Part shown: positions 55,870-64,000 of the stretch, one piece after another
Layout of the letters: every line of letters begins with the position of its first letter
How positions within the stretch are numbered: the first letter of the stretch is position 1
Source of the DNA: Pseudomonadota bacterium
Lineage (GTDB): Bacteria > Myxococcota_A > UBA9042
Length of the DNA: 64,000 bases
Direction of reading: 5' to 3'
Assembly: GCA_005792545.1 (NCBI GenBank)
Contig: SXRM01000249.1
Location: forward strand, 1 to 64,000
The notes under the pieces: model-generated
Told to the model about the DNA's origin: nothing
The model's input: only the letters and a program-made list of their open reading frames with translations
Databases searched by the model: none
Position numbers and translations under genes: made by a program

Positions 55870-57381
55870 TCAGAACGAGCACGCCGCCAGCTGCGCCGCG
55901 CAGAACTGCTCGACACAGGCCGCACAGTTGGGCGATCCGGGGTTGGCGCACCAATTGCCGCACTTGCCGTCGCGGCAGTCGATGAAATCGTCTACCGCGG
56001 CCTGGGCCGCCGGCGTGCCCGCGGCCTTGCACGCTTTGGCGCAGGTGATGTCGCCAGAGCACTTGCCTTGGCACTGGGCGATCTGCAAGCAAGTCGTGTA
56101 CAGCGCTCCAGCGCCGCCAAAGCACTTGTCCCAGCCCGCTTTGCATGCCTGCTGAGCGCACTGCAGCTGCGCGTCGCCGGCTAGGCCCGCGCACAGGTTG
56201 TCGATGCAGGTCAGCAGCCCATAGTAGTCCAGACCGCCCTGCTGGCTGGCGCTGCTGCCGCAGGTGTTGGCGCAGGTCGAAGATCCACCGCAGCCGGACA
56301 GACACTCGCTCAGCTGTTTGCAGCTGGCGGTGCCGGCGCCAGTGCAGGCTTTTTGCTCGGCAAAGCAGTTGGTGTACACGCACAGCAGCGTCTCGTTGAG
56401 CTTGCCGGCATCGGCCAGCGGTTTGCACACGGCCTTGATGCAGCCCTGGTAGCCAGCGAGCAAGCCGAGCGCGGCGTCGCTGCCCTTGGCCTTGCAGCTG
56501 TCGGGGCAGCCGGCATCGCCGGCCGGGCAGTTACCGATGCACGCCACCACCTGCGCGCACGACAGCGTGCCGCCACCTTTTGGTACGCACACGCCTTTTT
56601 GGCAAGATTGGCCGCTCGGACAGGCCGGCGCACATGGCGCATCGATGCAGACGTTGCCCTGGCAGACCTGGCCGGGCGGGCAGCCCGGGTTGCAGGCCGG
56701 CGGCGCCTGACAAATCCCCAGCTGGCAGACTTCGCCAGGCTTACAGGCGACCGGCAAGTTCCACGACAGGCAGCCTGAGCCGGTCAGCTGGCAGGTCTTG
56801 GTCGCCGGCACGCCGTCCACGCATTGCACGAGGTTGAGCGCCGGGCACGGATCCTTGCACCCGCAAATCCCTTTTTGGCATTGCAGGTCGGCTGGGCACG
56901 CTGGCTGCGCCACCCATTTGCCAGCCTGGCAGAGCTGCGGCGTGTTGCCGGCACACTGCGCCTCGCCCGCTGCGCATAGAGCGCCATCGGCTAACGGGAT
57001 ATCCTTGGCAACGTCGAGATCGGTGGCCTGACTGTCCGATGCAACCTCCGGCGCGGCATCCGGGCCGCTATCGGCAACGGCTTCGGCCTTTGCATCCGAG
57101 CTGGGCGCATCGGCCAGGCCTTCGGTCTTGCCGCCGTCGCCAGCCGTTTCTGCAGCGGTCGCGCCGTCGCCGCTGGCGTCGGTGTCGCCAAACGCGATGA
57201 TACTACAGGCAATTGGCATGCACTGCACCGGGTCGACGCAGCCGCTGCTGCCCGGGCACGGATGGCAGGCCTGGGTGACCGGGTCGCGGCAGACGCGGGT
57301 GCTGTCGGCCGGATTGGGGGCGCAGGCGGCGACGAGCGTCATCGCCCCGATCGCACCTGCCAAAAACAACGCGCGCGCCAT
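55870..57381 (-). CDS. Cys-rich lipoprotein with paired-Cys C-terminal repeats
   Basis: 503 aa from MARALFLAGAIGAMTLVAAC at 57381; the tracked 119-codon extension is an antisense shadow of the pseudouridine synthase. An Ala/Asp linker is followed by short modules with CxxGxxCQxGxC (PGQVCQGNVC, SGQSCQKGVC types), then about 220 residues of helical units bearing regular cysteine pairs (CAQVVACIGNC, CKQLSECLSGC, CLQIAQCQGKC). It differs in module type from the CDDGNPCT proteins but shares the lipoprotein plan. It converges with the repeat-protein gene (16-base gap). Confidence 0.8.
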   Translation of the reverse strand: MARALFLAGAIGAMTLVAACAPNPADSTRVCRDPVTQACHPCPGSSGCVDPVQCMPIACSIIAFGDTDASGDGATAAETAGDGGKTEGLADAPSSDAKAEAVADSGPDAAPEVASDSQATDLDVAKDIPLADGALCAAGEAQCAGNTPQLCQAGKWVAQPACPADLQCQKGICGCKDPCPALNLVQCVDGVPATKTCQLTGSGCLSWNLPVACKPGEVCQLGICQAPPACNPGCPPGQVCQGNVCIDAPCAPACPSGQSCQKGVCVPKGGGTLSCAQVVACIGNCPAGDAGCPDSCKAKGSDAALGLLAGYQGCIKAVCKPLADAGKLNETLLCVYTNCFAEQKACTGAGTASCKQLSECLSGCGGSSTCANTCGSSASQQGGLDYYGLLTCIDNLCAGLAGDAQLQCAQQACKAGWDKCFGGAGALYTTCLQIAQCQGKCSGDITCAKACKAAGTPAAQAAVDDFIDCRDGKCGNWCANPGSPNCAACVEQFCAAQLAACSF

Positions 57382-57460
57382 GGCCGCAAGGATACGTGGC
57401 CTGCGCCGCCCGCACAATCGCGCTATCATCGCCACGGCGCCTGCGCGCCGCAAAACTACC

Positions 57461-58150
57461 GTGCCGCTGCTCGAACCGACCGTGCTGTATTGCGACAACC
57501 ACCTGCTCGCGCTCGACAAGCCCGCGGGCATGCCGATCCAGGCCGATGCTAGCGGCGACCTCGACTTACACAGCTGGGCCAAGGTCTGGATCGGCAAACA
57601 GTTCCGCAAGCCCGGCGCCGTGTTCTGCGGCATCGTCCATCGGCTCGACCGTCCGGCGCGCGGTGTGGTGGTGCTGGCGCGCACCTCCAAGGCGGCGGCG
57701 CGGCTGTCGCGGCAGTTTGCCGAGCGCACCGCCCACAAGGTCTACGAGGCCGTCGTGTTGGCCGAAGTCGCCAGTGACACGGGCGACTGCGTCGATTGGC
57801 TGGCCACCGGCGAAGGATCTACGCGCGTCGTGGCGGCCAGCCACCCGGATGCGCAGCGCGCTGAGCTGACGTGGCAGGTGGCGGATCGCGCTGTCGGCCG
57901 GACGCTGTTGCAGATTGCGCTGCGCACTGGCCGCAAGCACCAGATTCGCGCCCAGTGGGCGCACCGCGGTCATCCGTTGCTCGGCGACCTGCGCTATGGC
58001 GCACCGGCCCCGCTGCCCGACCGCAGCATCGCGCTGTGGGCGCGCGAGCTGACCTTGTCGCACCCGACCCGGCCAGAGACGCTGACGTTTGCGTCCACGC
58101 CGCCGCCCGGCTGGCCGTGGCACCTGGAGGCTCGCCTTGCTCCCCGATGA
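57461..58150 (+). CDS. RluA-family 23S rRNA/tRNA pseudouridine synthase
   Basis: 229 aa. The catalytic loop HRLDRPARGVVVLARTSKAA carries the essential Asp in HRLD, and GRKHQIRAQWAHRGHPLLGDLRYG is the conserved RluA C-terminal block. The tracked ATG at 57128 lies in antisense lipoprotein sequence, so GTG 57461 (VPLLEPTVLYCDNHLLALDKP) is preferred. It lacks an S4 domain, which is usual for short RluA-type enzymes. Its end overlaps the start of the lyase gene. Confidence 0.85.
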   Translation: MPLLEPTVLYCDNHLLALDKPAGMPIQADASGDLDLHSWAKVWIGKQFRKPGAVFCGIVHRLDRPARGVVVLARTSKAAARLSRQFAERTAHKVYEAVVLAEVASDTGDCVDWLATGEGSTRVVAASHPDAQRAELTWQVADRAVGRTLLQIALRTGRKHQIRAQWAHRGHPLLGDLRYGAPAPLPDRSIALWARELTLSHPTRPETLTFASTPPPGWPWHLEARLAPR

Positions 58151-59294
58151 TTCTTGGTCTTCAAAGGTCGCCGCCGTCGCGACTCGCCACGCCGCTACCC
58201 GACCGCTGGTGCGCGGTCAGCACGTGCCCTACTTCCGCCGTGGCGTGCTGTCGGTGCCGTCGTTCAAGTGGAACCGCACCGGCGAACCCAACGTCGAGGC
58301 GCGCGGCCAGTCGCTGCGGCTGATGGGCAATGCCACGCGTTTGCCGGTGGACGCGCTGTTCTTTGACTTGGAAGACGCGGCGCCTGACCAGCCCGAGTTC
58401 AAAGCGCTAGCGCGCGATTTCTGCCGGCAAGCGCTGCTGGCCGCGGCCGGGTGCGGTCGCGTAGTGGGTTTTCGGCCCAACGACATTCGCTCGCCGTACT
58501 TTGCCGATGACCTGGCAGCGGTGTTACCGACCGCCGGCGCGCACCTGCATTTCGTGGTGCTGCCCAAAACGGAGTCGGCCGACGAGGTGCGCGACGTGGC
58601 CCGCCTGCTGCGGGGCGCGGCCGACCGCTTCGGCTGGGCGCAGGTGCCGCGCCTGGAGGTGCTCATCGAGTCACCGCGGGCGCTTTTGCAAGCCGAGTCG
58701 ATCGCCGCCGTCGACGAAGTGGCCACGCTGGTGTTTGGCGCCTACGACTTTGCGCGGTGCATCGGTGGCGAGGTGGACCCGCAGAGCTGGCTCAGGGACC
58801 AGTCCGCAGCCCGCCAGTGGCTGCCGATCGTGGCCGCGGCTCACGGCAAAGACGCGCTCGACGCCGTGACCGCGACGCTGCCGGTTCGCGCCAAGGATCC
58901 GGCCGCGCCGACGGACGCAGAACGCGCGCGTCACAACGAGGCACTGGCGCTGGCCAGCCGCGACGCCGCCGATGCTGCGCGGCTGGGCTACGCCGGCAAG
59001 TGGGTGCTGCACCCCGACCAGATCGCGCCCATTCAGGCCGCGTTTGCGCCGACCGCCGAGCGCGCCCATCAAGCGCTTGCCCTGTGCGCCGCCTATGCCC
59101 GCGCTGCCCTGGCCGGGTCGGGGGCAGAGCGCGACGAGGCAGGCGGGCAAGTCCGGTTGGTCGACAAGGCCGTGGCGGGCGTGGAGTTCTGGGCCGTCAA
59201 GGCGGGCTTGCGCGCCGGCGCTTTGAACGTCGCCGACCTGCACGCTAGCGGTTTTTCGCTGGACGAACTGCGCGCGGCATCTTGTGGCCGCTGA
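58137..59294 (+). CDS. HpcH/HpaI aldolase / CitE-like C-C lyase
   Basis: 385 aa from TTG 58137, which has a perfect ggagg six bases upstream inside the end of the preceding gene. The long tracked start at 58089 is not needed. Motifs are DALFFDLEDAAPDQPEFKALARD (metal-binding region), RLEVLIESPRALL (catalytic Glu), VFGAYDFARCIGG and GYAGKWVLHPDQI, as in CitE-type and malyl-CoA-lyase enzymes that cleave or form CoA thioester C-C bonds. The CoA substrate cannot be told. The overlap suggests cotranscription with the pseudouridine synthase, without a pathway link. Confidence 0.85.
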   Translation: MLPDDSWSSKVAAVATRHAATRPLVRGQHVPYFRRGVLSVPSFKWNRTGEPNVEARGQSLRLMGNATRLPVDALFFDLEDAAPDQPEFKALARDFCRQALLAAAGCGRVVGFRPNDIRSPYFADDLAAVLPTAGAHLHFVVLPKTESADEVRDVARLLRGAADRFGWAQVPRLEVLIESPRALLQAESIAAVDEVATLVFGAYDFARCIGGEVDPQSWLRDQSAARQWLPIVAAAHGKDALDAVTATLPVRAKDPAAPTDAERARHNEALALASRDAADAARLGYAGKWVLHPDQIAPIQAAFAPTAERAHQALALCAAYARAALAGSGAERDEAGGQVRLVDKAVAGVEFWAVKAGLRAGALNVADLHASGFSLDELRAASCGR

Positions 59295-59306
59295 CGCCAT
59301 CAGGGG

Positions 59307-61490
59307 CTAGGGATTGGGCGGCGGTGGCGGGCAGTCGGGTTTCTTGGTGTTCTTGCACACTTTGGCGGCGCACTGGTCGGTGGTGCAGTCGTTCTTATCG
59401 TCGCAATCGGCATCGGCTTCGCAACAGCCGGAGATCTTGGCGCAAGTGCAGCCCTGCGTCGCATCGCACTTGGGCGCCTCACAAGCAGCGCACTTCTTGG
59501 TCGCGCACTCGCCGTCCAGGTAGCAGAGTTGCTTACTGCACGCCACCTTGACGGCCAGTTCGTCCACCGCCACCCCGGCAAACTCGTTCTTGCTGCCATC
59601 GCCGGCGTCAAAACCCAGGCACAGCTGGATCGTCTTGCCCTGCAGGGCGTCGAGCGCCACGGTGATGGTCTTCCATTTGCCGTTGGTGGTGCCCGCAATC
59701 AGGTCGCTGGACCACACCACCGTCGGCTGGTTGGCGACCATCGCCACAACGGTGAACTCGTCGTACTTGGCCAGCCCGGCCAGCGGCGGATTGACGTACT
59801 TGCCTGCAGCGACGCCGGTCCACTCGGTATCGAGCTGCAGCTGGAAAGTCAGCAGGTTGAACAAGGAGCCCGCTTTGATTTCGACGGGCTTACTGCACAC
59901 CAGGCCCTTAGGCCCGACATCGTCGCTCAACACCGGGTCGTCATAGGTGGTGCCTTCTTCGTTCGAGAACGCCAGCGCGCCGCCCGCTTCGCCGCCATTG
60001 GGCGCAAGGTGCCAACCGACCGTCGCCGAGTTCTGCTGCAGCGTCGTCCACCCAGTCAGCGCATCGTCGAACGGCGCATACAGCGATACCGCACTCTTGC
60101 AGCAGCCGGGCTTGGCGGGATCGGGGTTGTTGGCGCACTGACCGTTCTTGCACGCATCGAGCGTACACGCCACGCCGTCGTCGCAATCGGCGTCGGCCGC
60201 ACAACAACCAGCAGCCTTGCCGTACAGGCACGCGCCCGCTCCGGAGCCCGCGGCGCCGTTGACGTAGGGATGGCAGGCATCGAGCGTACAGGCGTTTTCG
60301 TCCGCCTTGCACGGGTTGGCGGCGTCGCAGTAGGCCTGGGCGCACACGGTCTCCCACACCACGTCGTCCAAGTAGATGCCCTCGTGGTCGTTCTTGAACG
60401 CCGAGCCGCTCGCAAAATTCCACTGGACTTTGACGGTCTTGCCGGCCCAGTCGCTGAGATCGACGGCAATCTGCTGCCACTGGCCCTTGGTGGTCTTGCC
60501 GATCGCCATCGACGTCCACACCTGGGTCATCTTGGTGCCCTCGACGACCTGCGCGGTCAGCACGTCTTTTTCGGCGAGGCACTGCGCCACGTCGTTGACC
60601 AGAAAGCAGCTGGCGCCAGTCGGGCACGCGGTCTTGCAGGTCGCCGGCTTGAACTGATTGGCGTAGGGCGCCTCGGTATCGAGCCACAGCCAGAACACTA
60701 GATGCGCCTTCTTGCCTTCGGGCAGGAACTGGGCGTTGCTGGCAAGCACCGTCGCCACCGGCTGCGCAGTCTTGGCCGGCTTACAGCCGCTGTCGGGCGA
60801 CATCGAGTTGTCGTAGGTCTTGCAGGCGTTGCCGAAGTACAGCGACTGCTTGCCCGAGTGCGCCCGCGCGGTGCTGGGCTGCCACTGTACGTTGCCGTTG
60901 GTCGCGGCGTCCGACGACTTGAGCCCATCGGTCACCGCCGCCTCGAACCCGGACTTGAGCAGCGTCTTCTTGCCCGAGCAGCACAGCGGATCGACCGTGT
61001 TCTTGCACTGGTGGCTGGCGCTGTCACAGGTGTCGGTGGTGCACTCGTCCTTGTCGTCGCAGCCGGCGTTGTTGCAGCACGACGGAAACGGCTTGGGGAT
61101 GGCCTTGCAGGTGCCCAGATCGCACAGCGCGTCCTGGCACGGCGACAGCGTCAGCTTGCCGGCGCAGTCGGTCCCGGTCGCGCACTGCGCCACGTCGGCC
61201 GGTGGCACATCCGGGGCGACCTCGGGTGCGGCATCGGCATCGTCACCGGCAACTTCTTCCGTTGTGTCGAGCGGATCGCCGCCGTCGGAGGCCCCATCTG
61301 GCGTCACGGTGTCTACGCCGGTTTCGCCCCCGGCCGCGTCGGCAGGTTCGCCCGAGTCGGTGGCGACTTCGGCCGCGCTGTCACTGCCCGCGTCCTTGGC
61401 CGCTGGCTTGGGCTCTTCGCCGCAGCCGGCGCCCATGACGGCCGCCAATACGGCAACCAGCATCGGTACTGTCCACCACCGCATGTGCAT
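59307..61490 (-). CDS. Cys-rich lipoprotein with two jelly-roll/MAM-like domains
   Basis: 727 aa from MHMRWWTVPM at 61490 (or the Met two codons on). Lipobox region AVMGAGC, Asp/Ala spacer, Cys modules (CSGKKTL...), then a first jelly-roll-like domain (residues about 177-383, with SLYFGNACKTYDNS, VFWLWLDTE, GIYLDDVVW) and a second near 470-650 (LTFQLQLDTEW, AGVAVDELAV). Further Cys modules end in a Pro-rich tail. Such MAM-like domains bind glycans or proteins. It lies 53 bases downstream of another family member on the same strand and converges with the lyase gene (12 bases). Confidence 0.8.
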   Translation of the reverse strand: MHMRWWTVPMLVAVLAAVMGAGCGEEPKPAAKDAGSDSAAEVATDSGEPADAAGGETGVDTVTPDGASDGGDPLDTTEEVAGDDADAAPEVAPDVPPADVAQCATGTDCAGKLTLSPCQDALCDLGTCKAIPKPFPSCCNNAGCDDKDECTTDTCDSASHQCKNTVDPLCCSGKKTLLKSGFEAAVTDGLKSSDAATNGNVQWQPSTARAHSGKQSLYFGNACKTYDNSMSPDSGCKPAKTAQPVATVLASNAQFLPEGKKAHLVFWLWLDTEAPYANQFKPATCKTACPTGASCFLVNDVAQCLAEKDVLTAQVVEGTKMTQVWTSMAIGKTTKGQWQQIAVDLSDWAGKTVKVQWNFASGSAFKNDHEGIYLDDVVWETVCAQAYCDAANPCKADENACTLDACHPYVNGAAGSGAGACLYGKAAGCCAADADCDDGVACTLDACKNGQCANNPDPAKPGCCKSAVSLYAPFDDALTGWTTLQQNSATVGWHLAPNGGEAGGALAFSNEEGTTYDDPVLSDDVGPKGLVCSKPVEIKAGSLFNLLTFQLQLDTEWTGVAAGKYVNPPLAGLAKYDEFTVVAMVANQPTVVWSSDLIAGTTNGKWKTITVALDALQGKTIQLCLGFDAGDGSKNEFAGVAVDELAVKVACSKQLCYLDGECATKKCAACEAPKCDATQGCTCAKISGCCEADADCDDKNDCTTDQCAAKVCKNTKKPDCPPPPPNP

Positions 61491-61543
61491 GCCTACGTTT
61501 CTCCAGCCCGCCGTGCCCGTGCAGATCGCCGCCGCCATCCCGG

Positions 61544-64000
61544 TCAGCTGCCGCAGTCGGTGGTGACCTTGAGGTCGTCGATGAACACGCCCTTACCGCC
61601 GTTGCCAATGCTGTCGATGGTGTTGAAGTACAGCTCGATCTGGATTTCCTGGCCCATATACGGCGACAGGTCATAGCTGATGTCGTACCACTTGTTGGGC
61701 GTAACGCCGGTGCCCTTGTCCCACACCGTCAGCTTCTGGCCGTTGACGTACAGGTACACGTACATGTCGTCGTATGAGCCTTTGCCGCCCGACTCGGTGT
61801 CCATCAGCAAACCCATCGTCAGCTTGGACTTGGTGCCGGCCGGCAGCTGGATCTTGGGCGTTGTGGCTTTGCCGTTGGTCGAGCCCATGTCGAAGCTGCC
61901 CTTGGCCGGGTCGCCATACCACAGCACGGCCGGCGCGCTTTTGTTCAAGCCGCCCGGAGGACTGGCGTTGATCTGCCAGCCCTTGCCCGCACCAGCGCTG
62001 TTGCTGATGGTGATGTCCTTGAGCGCGCCCTGGTCGAAGTCGTTGACCCACACGTCGGGTTCGCAGCAACCGGCGGCGCCGGTCGGCTTGTGCTGGCACT
62101 TGCCGCCGACGCAGGTGTCGGTGGTGCACTTGGTCTCGCCGTCGGCGCAGTCTTTGTCGGCGGCGCAGCACAAGGTGGCGTTGACGCACTTGTTCTGCAT
62201 GCAATTGTCGGTGGTGCAGGCGTTCTTGTCGTCGCACTGCGAACTGCTCAAACAACAGCCCGGTACGCCCGGATTGCTGCACTGACCGCCCGGGCCGGGG
62301 CAGACGTCGGTGGTGCAAGCGTTGGCGTCGTTGCAGTCGCCAGGACCCATGCAGCAGCCCTTGATGGCCGTGAACGAGCACTTCTTGGTGGTGGTCACAC
62401 ACAGGTCCGCCGTGCACAGGTTGCTGTCGTTGCAGTCCTTGTCGCCGGCGCAGCAGCTGTTGGTGTAGGTGCACAGGCCATCGGTGCACACGCCAGCCAG
62501 ACACCCAAAGCCGGTGGTTGGGCAGTTGGCGCTGGTCGTGCACTTCTTGTTCTGGCAAGTCGAGGTCACCACGACGTCGTCCAGATAGATGCCGGTCGCC
62601 ACGTAGGTGCCACCGGTGGTGGTGGCCACGACTTCAAACTTCAACTCGACCGACTTGCCGCCAAGTGGTGTCAGATCCACCACCGTGTTCTTCCACACGT
62701 TGAAGTGCGACGAGTACGAGAAGCTCGCCAGCACGTTCTCAACGCCATCGATCACCACGTAGACCCGGAAGGTGTAGCTGGTGCCATTGCCGCTGACGTG
62801 GTACGACCAGAACGACAGCGTAGTCTCCTTGCCAGGCAGGACCGTAACCGCCGGCGAGGCCGCGGTCACTTTGAACACCGGGTTGGTAAAGGGCACCGAA
62901 CTACTGTCTTTGGCCGGGTCGGCCATTTTGAGGCTGCCCGGCGCCGACTTGGTGAACGTGCTGTCTTTGTAGAACCACTTAATCGTCGGGTGGGTGCTGG
63001 TCAACGTCCAGCCCTCTTCGGAGCCGTCGAACTTGCTGACCAGCACTTGCGGTGCACAGCAGCCAGGCACGGTCGCGCTGGTGTACACGCACTTGCCTTT
63101 GTCGCAGGCGTCGGTGGTGCACGGGTTGAAGTCGTCGCAGTCGTCATTGAACAGGCAGCAGGTGTCGGCGTAGCTGCACTGGCCCGAATTGCACGTGCCC
63201 TTCTTGCACGGATCGCTGGTCGCGCATTCGCCGTCGCCTTTGCAGCACTTGTTGATGTGCTGGCACTGGCCGCCGGCCGCCGGACACACGTCGTCGGTGC
63301 AGGCGTTGTTGTCGTTGCAGCCGGCGCTGTCCATGCAGCAGCCCGGCAGGTCGCTGTGGCTGCAGGTGCCGCCCGGGCCGCTGCACAGGTCGAGCGTGCA
63401 CGGCTTTTTGTCGTCGCAGTTGGCGTTGGTCACGCAGCAGTCGGCCTTGGCAGTGTTCTTGCACACCGGCAGCTTATCGCCCTCGCCGACGCAGGCGTCG
63501 GTGGTGCAGGCGTTGCCGTCTTCGCACTCGGCGTCGGCGGCGCAACAGCCGGTCGCCACTGCCAGATCGTCAATGAAGGCGCCGGCATAGGCATTGAGCA
63601 CGCCGTCTTTGGTGGCGAACACCAACTGGAACTGCACGGTCTTGTCGGCAAACGCCGCCAGATCGACCACGATGCGCTGCCAGGCTCCATGGGTGCTGCC
63701 GCCGATCGCGTCGCTGGTCCAGATCGCCGACGGCTGGCCGCCGGAGACAACTTGCACGGTCAGCAGGTCGTCGCCCTCGGTCTGCTCGGTGTCGAGCCAC
63801 AGCCAGAAGTTGAGTTTGGGCTTGATGCCCGGCAGGTTGGGTATCTTGGCGTCGCCACTGGTCGCGGTGGCGCCGACCGCTTTGCCGTTGGCGTAGGTGC
63901 CCTTGGCCGGGTCGCCGATCCACAGCGACTTGCCGCCCGAGATGGCTTTCTTGTCGGTGTAATTCCAACTGATGCCGTTGCCGGCGACGTCTTTGATGAC
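61544..64000 (-). CDS. Cys-rich lipoprotein with jelly-roll domains (5' end outside window)
   Basis: This frame stays open from the window edge to TGA at 61544-61546. It has three MAM/jelly-roll-like domains (for example KLNFWLWLDTEQTE, TTLSFWSYHVSGNGTSY, KLTMGLLMDTES), each followed by a region with I/VxLDDV or VFIDDLKV. These alternate with CCxxDxxCDDxNxCTxDxC modules in which a vicinal CC begins each unit. The start and any signal peptide are beyond 64000. It is a paralogue of the downstream gene, probably cotranscribed. Confidence 0.8.
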   Translation of the reverse strand, partial: VIKDVAGNGISWNYTDKKAISGGKSLWIGDPAKGTYANGKAVGATATSGDAKIPNLPGIKPKLNFWLWLDTEQTEGDDLLTVQVVSGGQPSAIWTSDAIGGSTHGAWQRIVVDLAAFADKTVQFQLVFATKDGVLNAYAGAFIDDLAVATGCCAADAECEDGNACTTDACVGEGDKLPVCKNTAKADCCVTNANCDDKKPCTLDLCSGPGGTCSHSDLPGCCMDSAGCNDNNACTDDVCPAAGGQCQHINKCCKGDGECATSDPCKKGTCNSGQCSYADTCCLFNDDCDDFNPCTTDACDKGKCVYTSATVPGCCAPQVLVSKFDGSEEGWTLTSTHPTIKWFYKDSTFTKSAPGSLKMADPAKDSSSVPFTNPVFKVTAASPAVTVLPGKETTLSFWSYHVSGNGTSYTFRVYVVIDGVENVLASFSYSSHFNVWKNTVVDLTPLGGKSVELKFEVVATTTGGTYVATGIYLDDVVVTSTCQNKKCTTSANCPTTGFGCLAGVCTDGLCTYTNSCCAGDKDCNDSNLCTADLCVTTTKKCSFTAIKGCCMGPGDCNDANACTTDVCPGPGGQCSNPGVPGCCLSSSQCDDKNACTTDNCMQNKCVNATLCCAADKDCADGETKCTTDTCVGGKCQHKPTGAAGCCEPDVWVNDFDQGALKDITISNSAGAGKGWQINASPPGGLNKSAPAVLWYGDPAKGSFDMGSTNGKATTPKIQLPAGTKSKLTMGLLMDTESGGKGSYDDMYVYLYVNGQKLTVWDKGTGVTPNKWYDISYDLSPYMGQEIQIELYFNTIDSIGNGGKGVFIDDLKVTTDCGS

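Noticed and set aside
1-64000. tRNA or rRNA genes
   Set aside because: No T-loop/acceptor pattern or rRNA-like conserved block was noticed on either strand by eye; a covariance-model scan would be decisive.

Overview
The window is high-GC and gene-dense. It is dominated by very large secreted lipoproteins built from Cys-rich modules of the CDDGNPCT / DxCDPxxGC type. It also carries paired ArsA-like ATPases, a DnaK with a J-like partner, an HPD-less J-domain duplication and several toxin-antitoxin modules. This combination is typical of predatory or complex Deltaproteobacteria-like lineages (Myxococcota/Bradymonadota sensu lato). The lineage is inferred from style of gene content only; no rRNA or tRNA was seen.

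Layout. 0-11.3 kb: a junction of two gene 3' ends, a frameshifted GGDEF diguanylate cyclase next to a GH114 lipoprotein, sbcDC, small hypotheticals and membrane proteins, a Rieske-like remnant and a VapBC-type module with a visible operator. 11.3-16.1 kb: a 1590-aa Cys-rich/beta-helix lipoprotein. 16.3-23.4 kb: a minus-strand accessory island containing a DUF4160/DUF2442 pair, a YaaC-like gene with an internal stop, an archaeo-eukaryotic-type primase broken by three homopolymer indels, an RloC-like zinc-hook ABC ATPase and a Cys/His-motif hypothetical. 23.5-31.7 kb: a 2715-codon NHL/Cys-rich/fibrinogen-like lipoprotein whose single internal TGA sits on a repeat cysteine. 31.8-36.6 kb: dnaK plus a J-like membrane protein, then an AbiEii-type toxin-antitoxin pair inserted between two ~220-bp direct repeats of the J-gene 5' end. 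36.8-46.4 kb: a 3055-aa teneurin-like RHS polymorphic toxin preceded by a C11 tract that decides which frame a strong ribosome binding site feeds, with an overlapping immunity gene. 46.8-64 kb: further Cys-rich lipoproteins, lysine 2,3-aminomutase, two ArsA-like ATPases, CcdAB with a repeat operator, a copper monooxygenase-like lipoprotein, a six-repeat secreted protein, an RluA-type pseudouridine synthase, a CitE/HpcH-type lyase, and two more Cys-rich lipoproteins, the last running off the window.

Two themes tie the genes together. One is surface or outer-membrane display: at least seven Cys-rich lipoproteins, several carrying beta-propeller, beta-helix, MAM/jelly-roll or fibrinogen-like ends. 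The other is conflict: an RHS toxin-immunity pair, three or four toxin-antitoxin pairs, and the zinc-hook ATPase-primase-YaaC operon, which is my best candidate for an undescribed system. Several coding breaks lie at homopolymers or short repeats (GGDEF, DUF4160, primase x3, possibly the RHS C-tract). Assembly error must therefore be excluded before reading them as biology.
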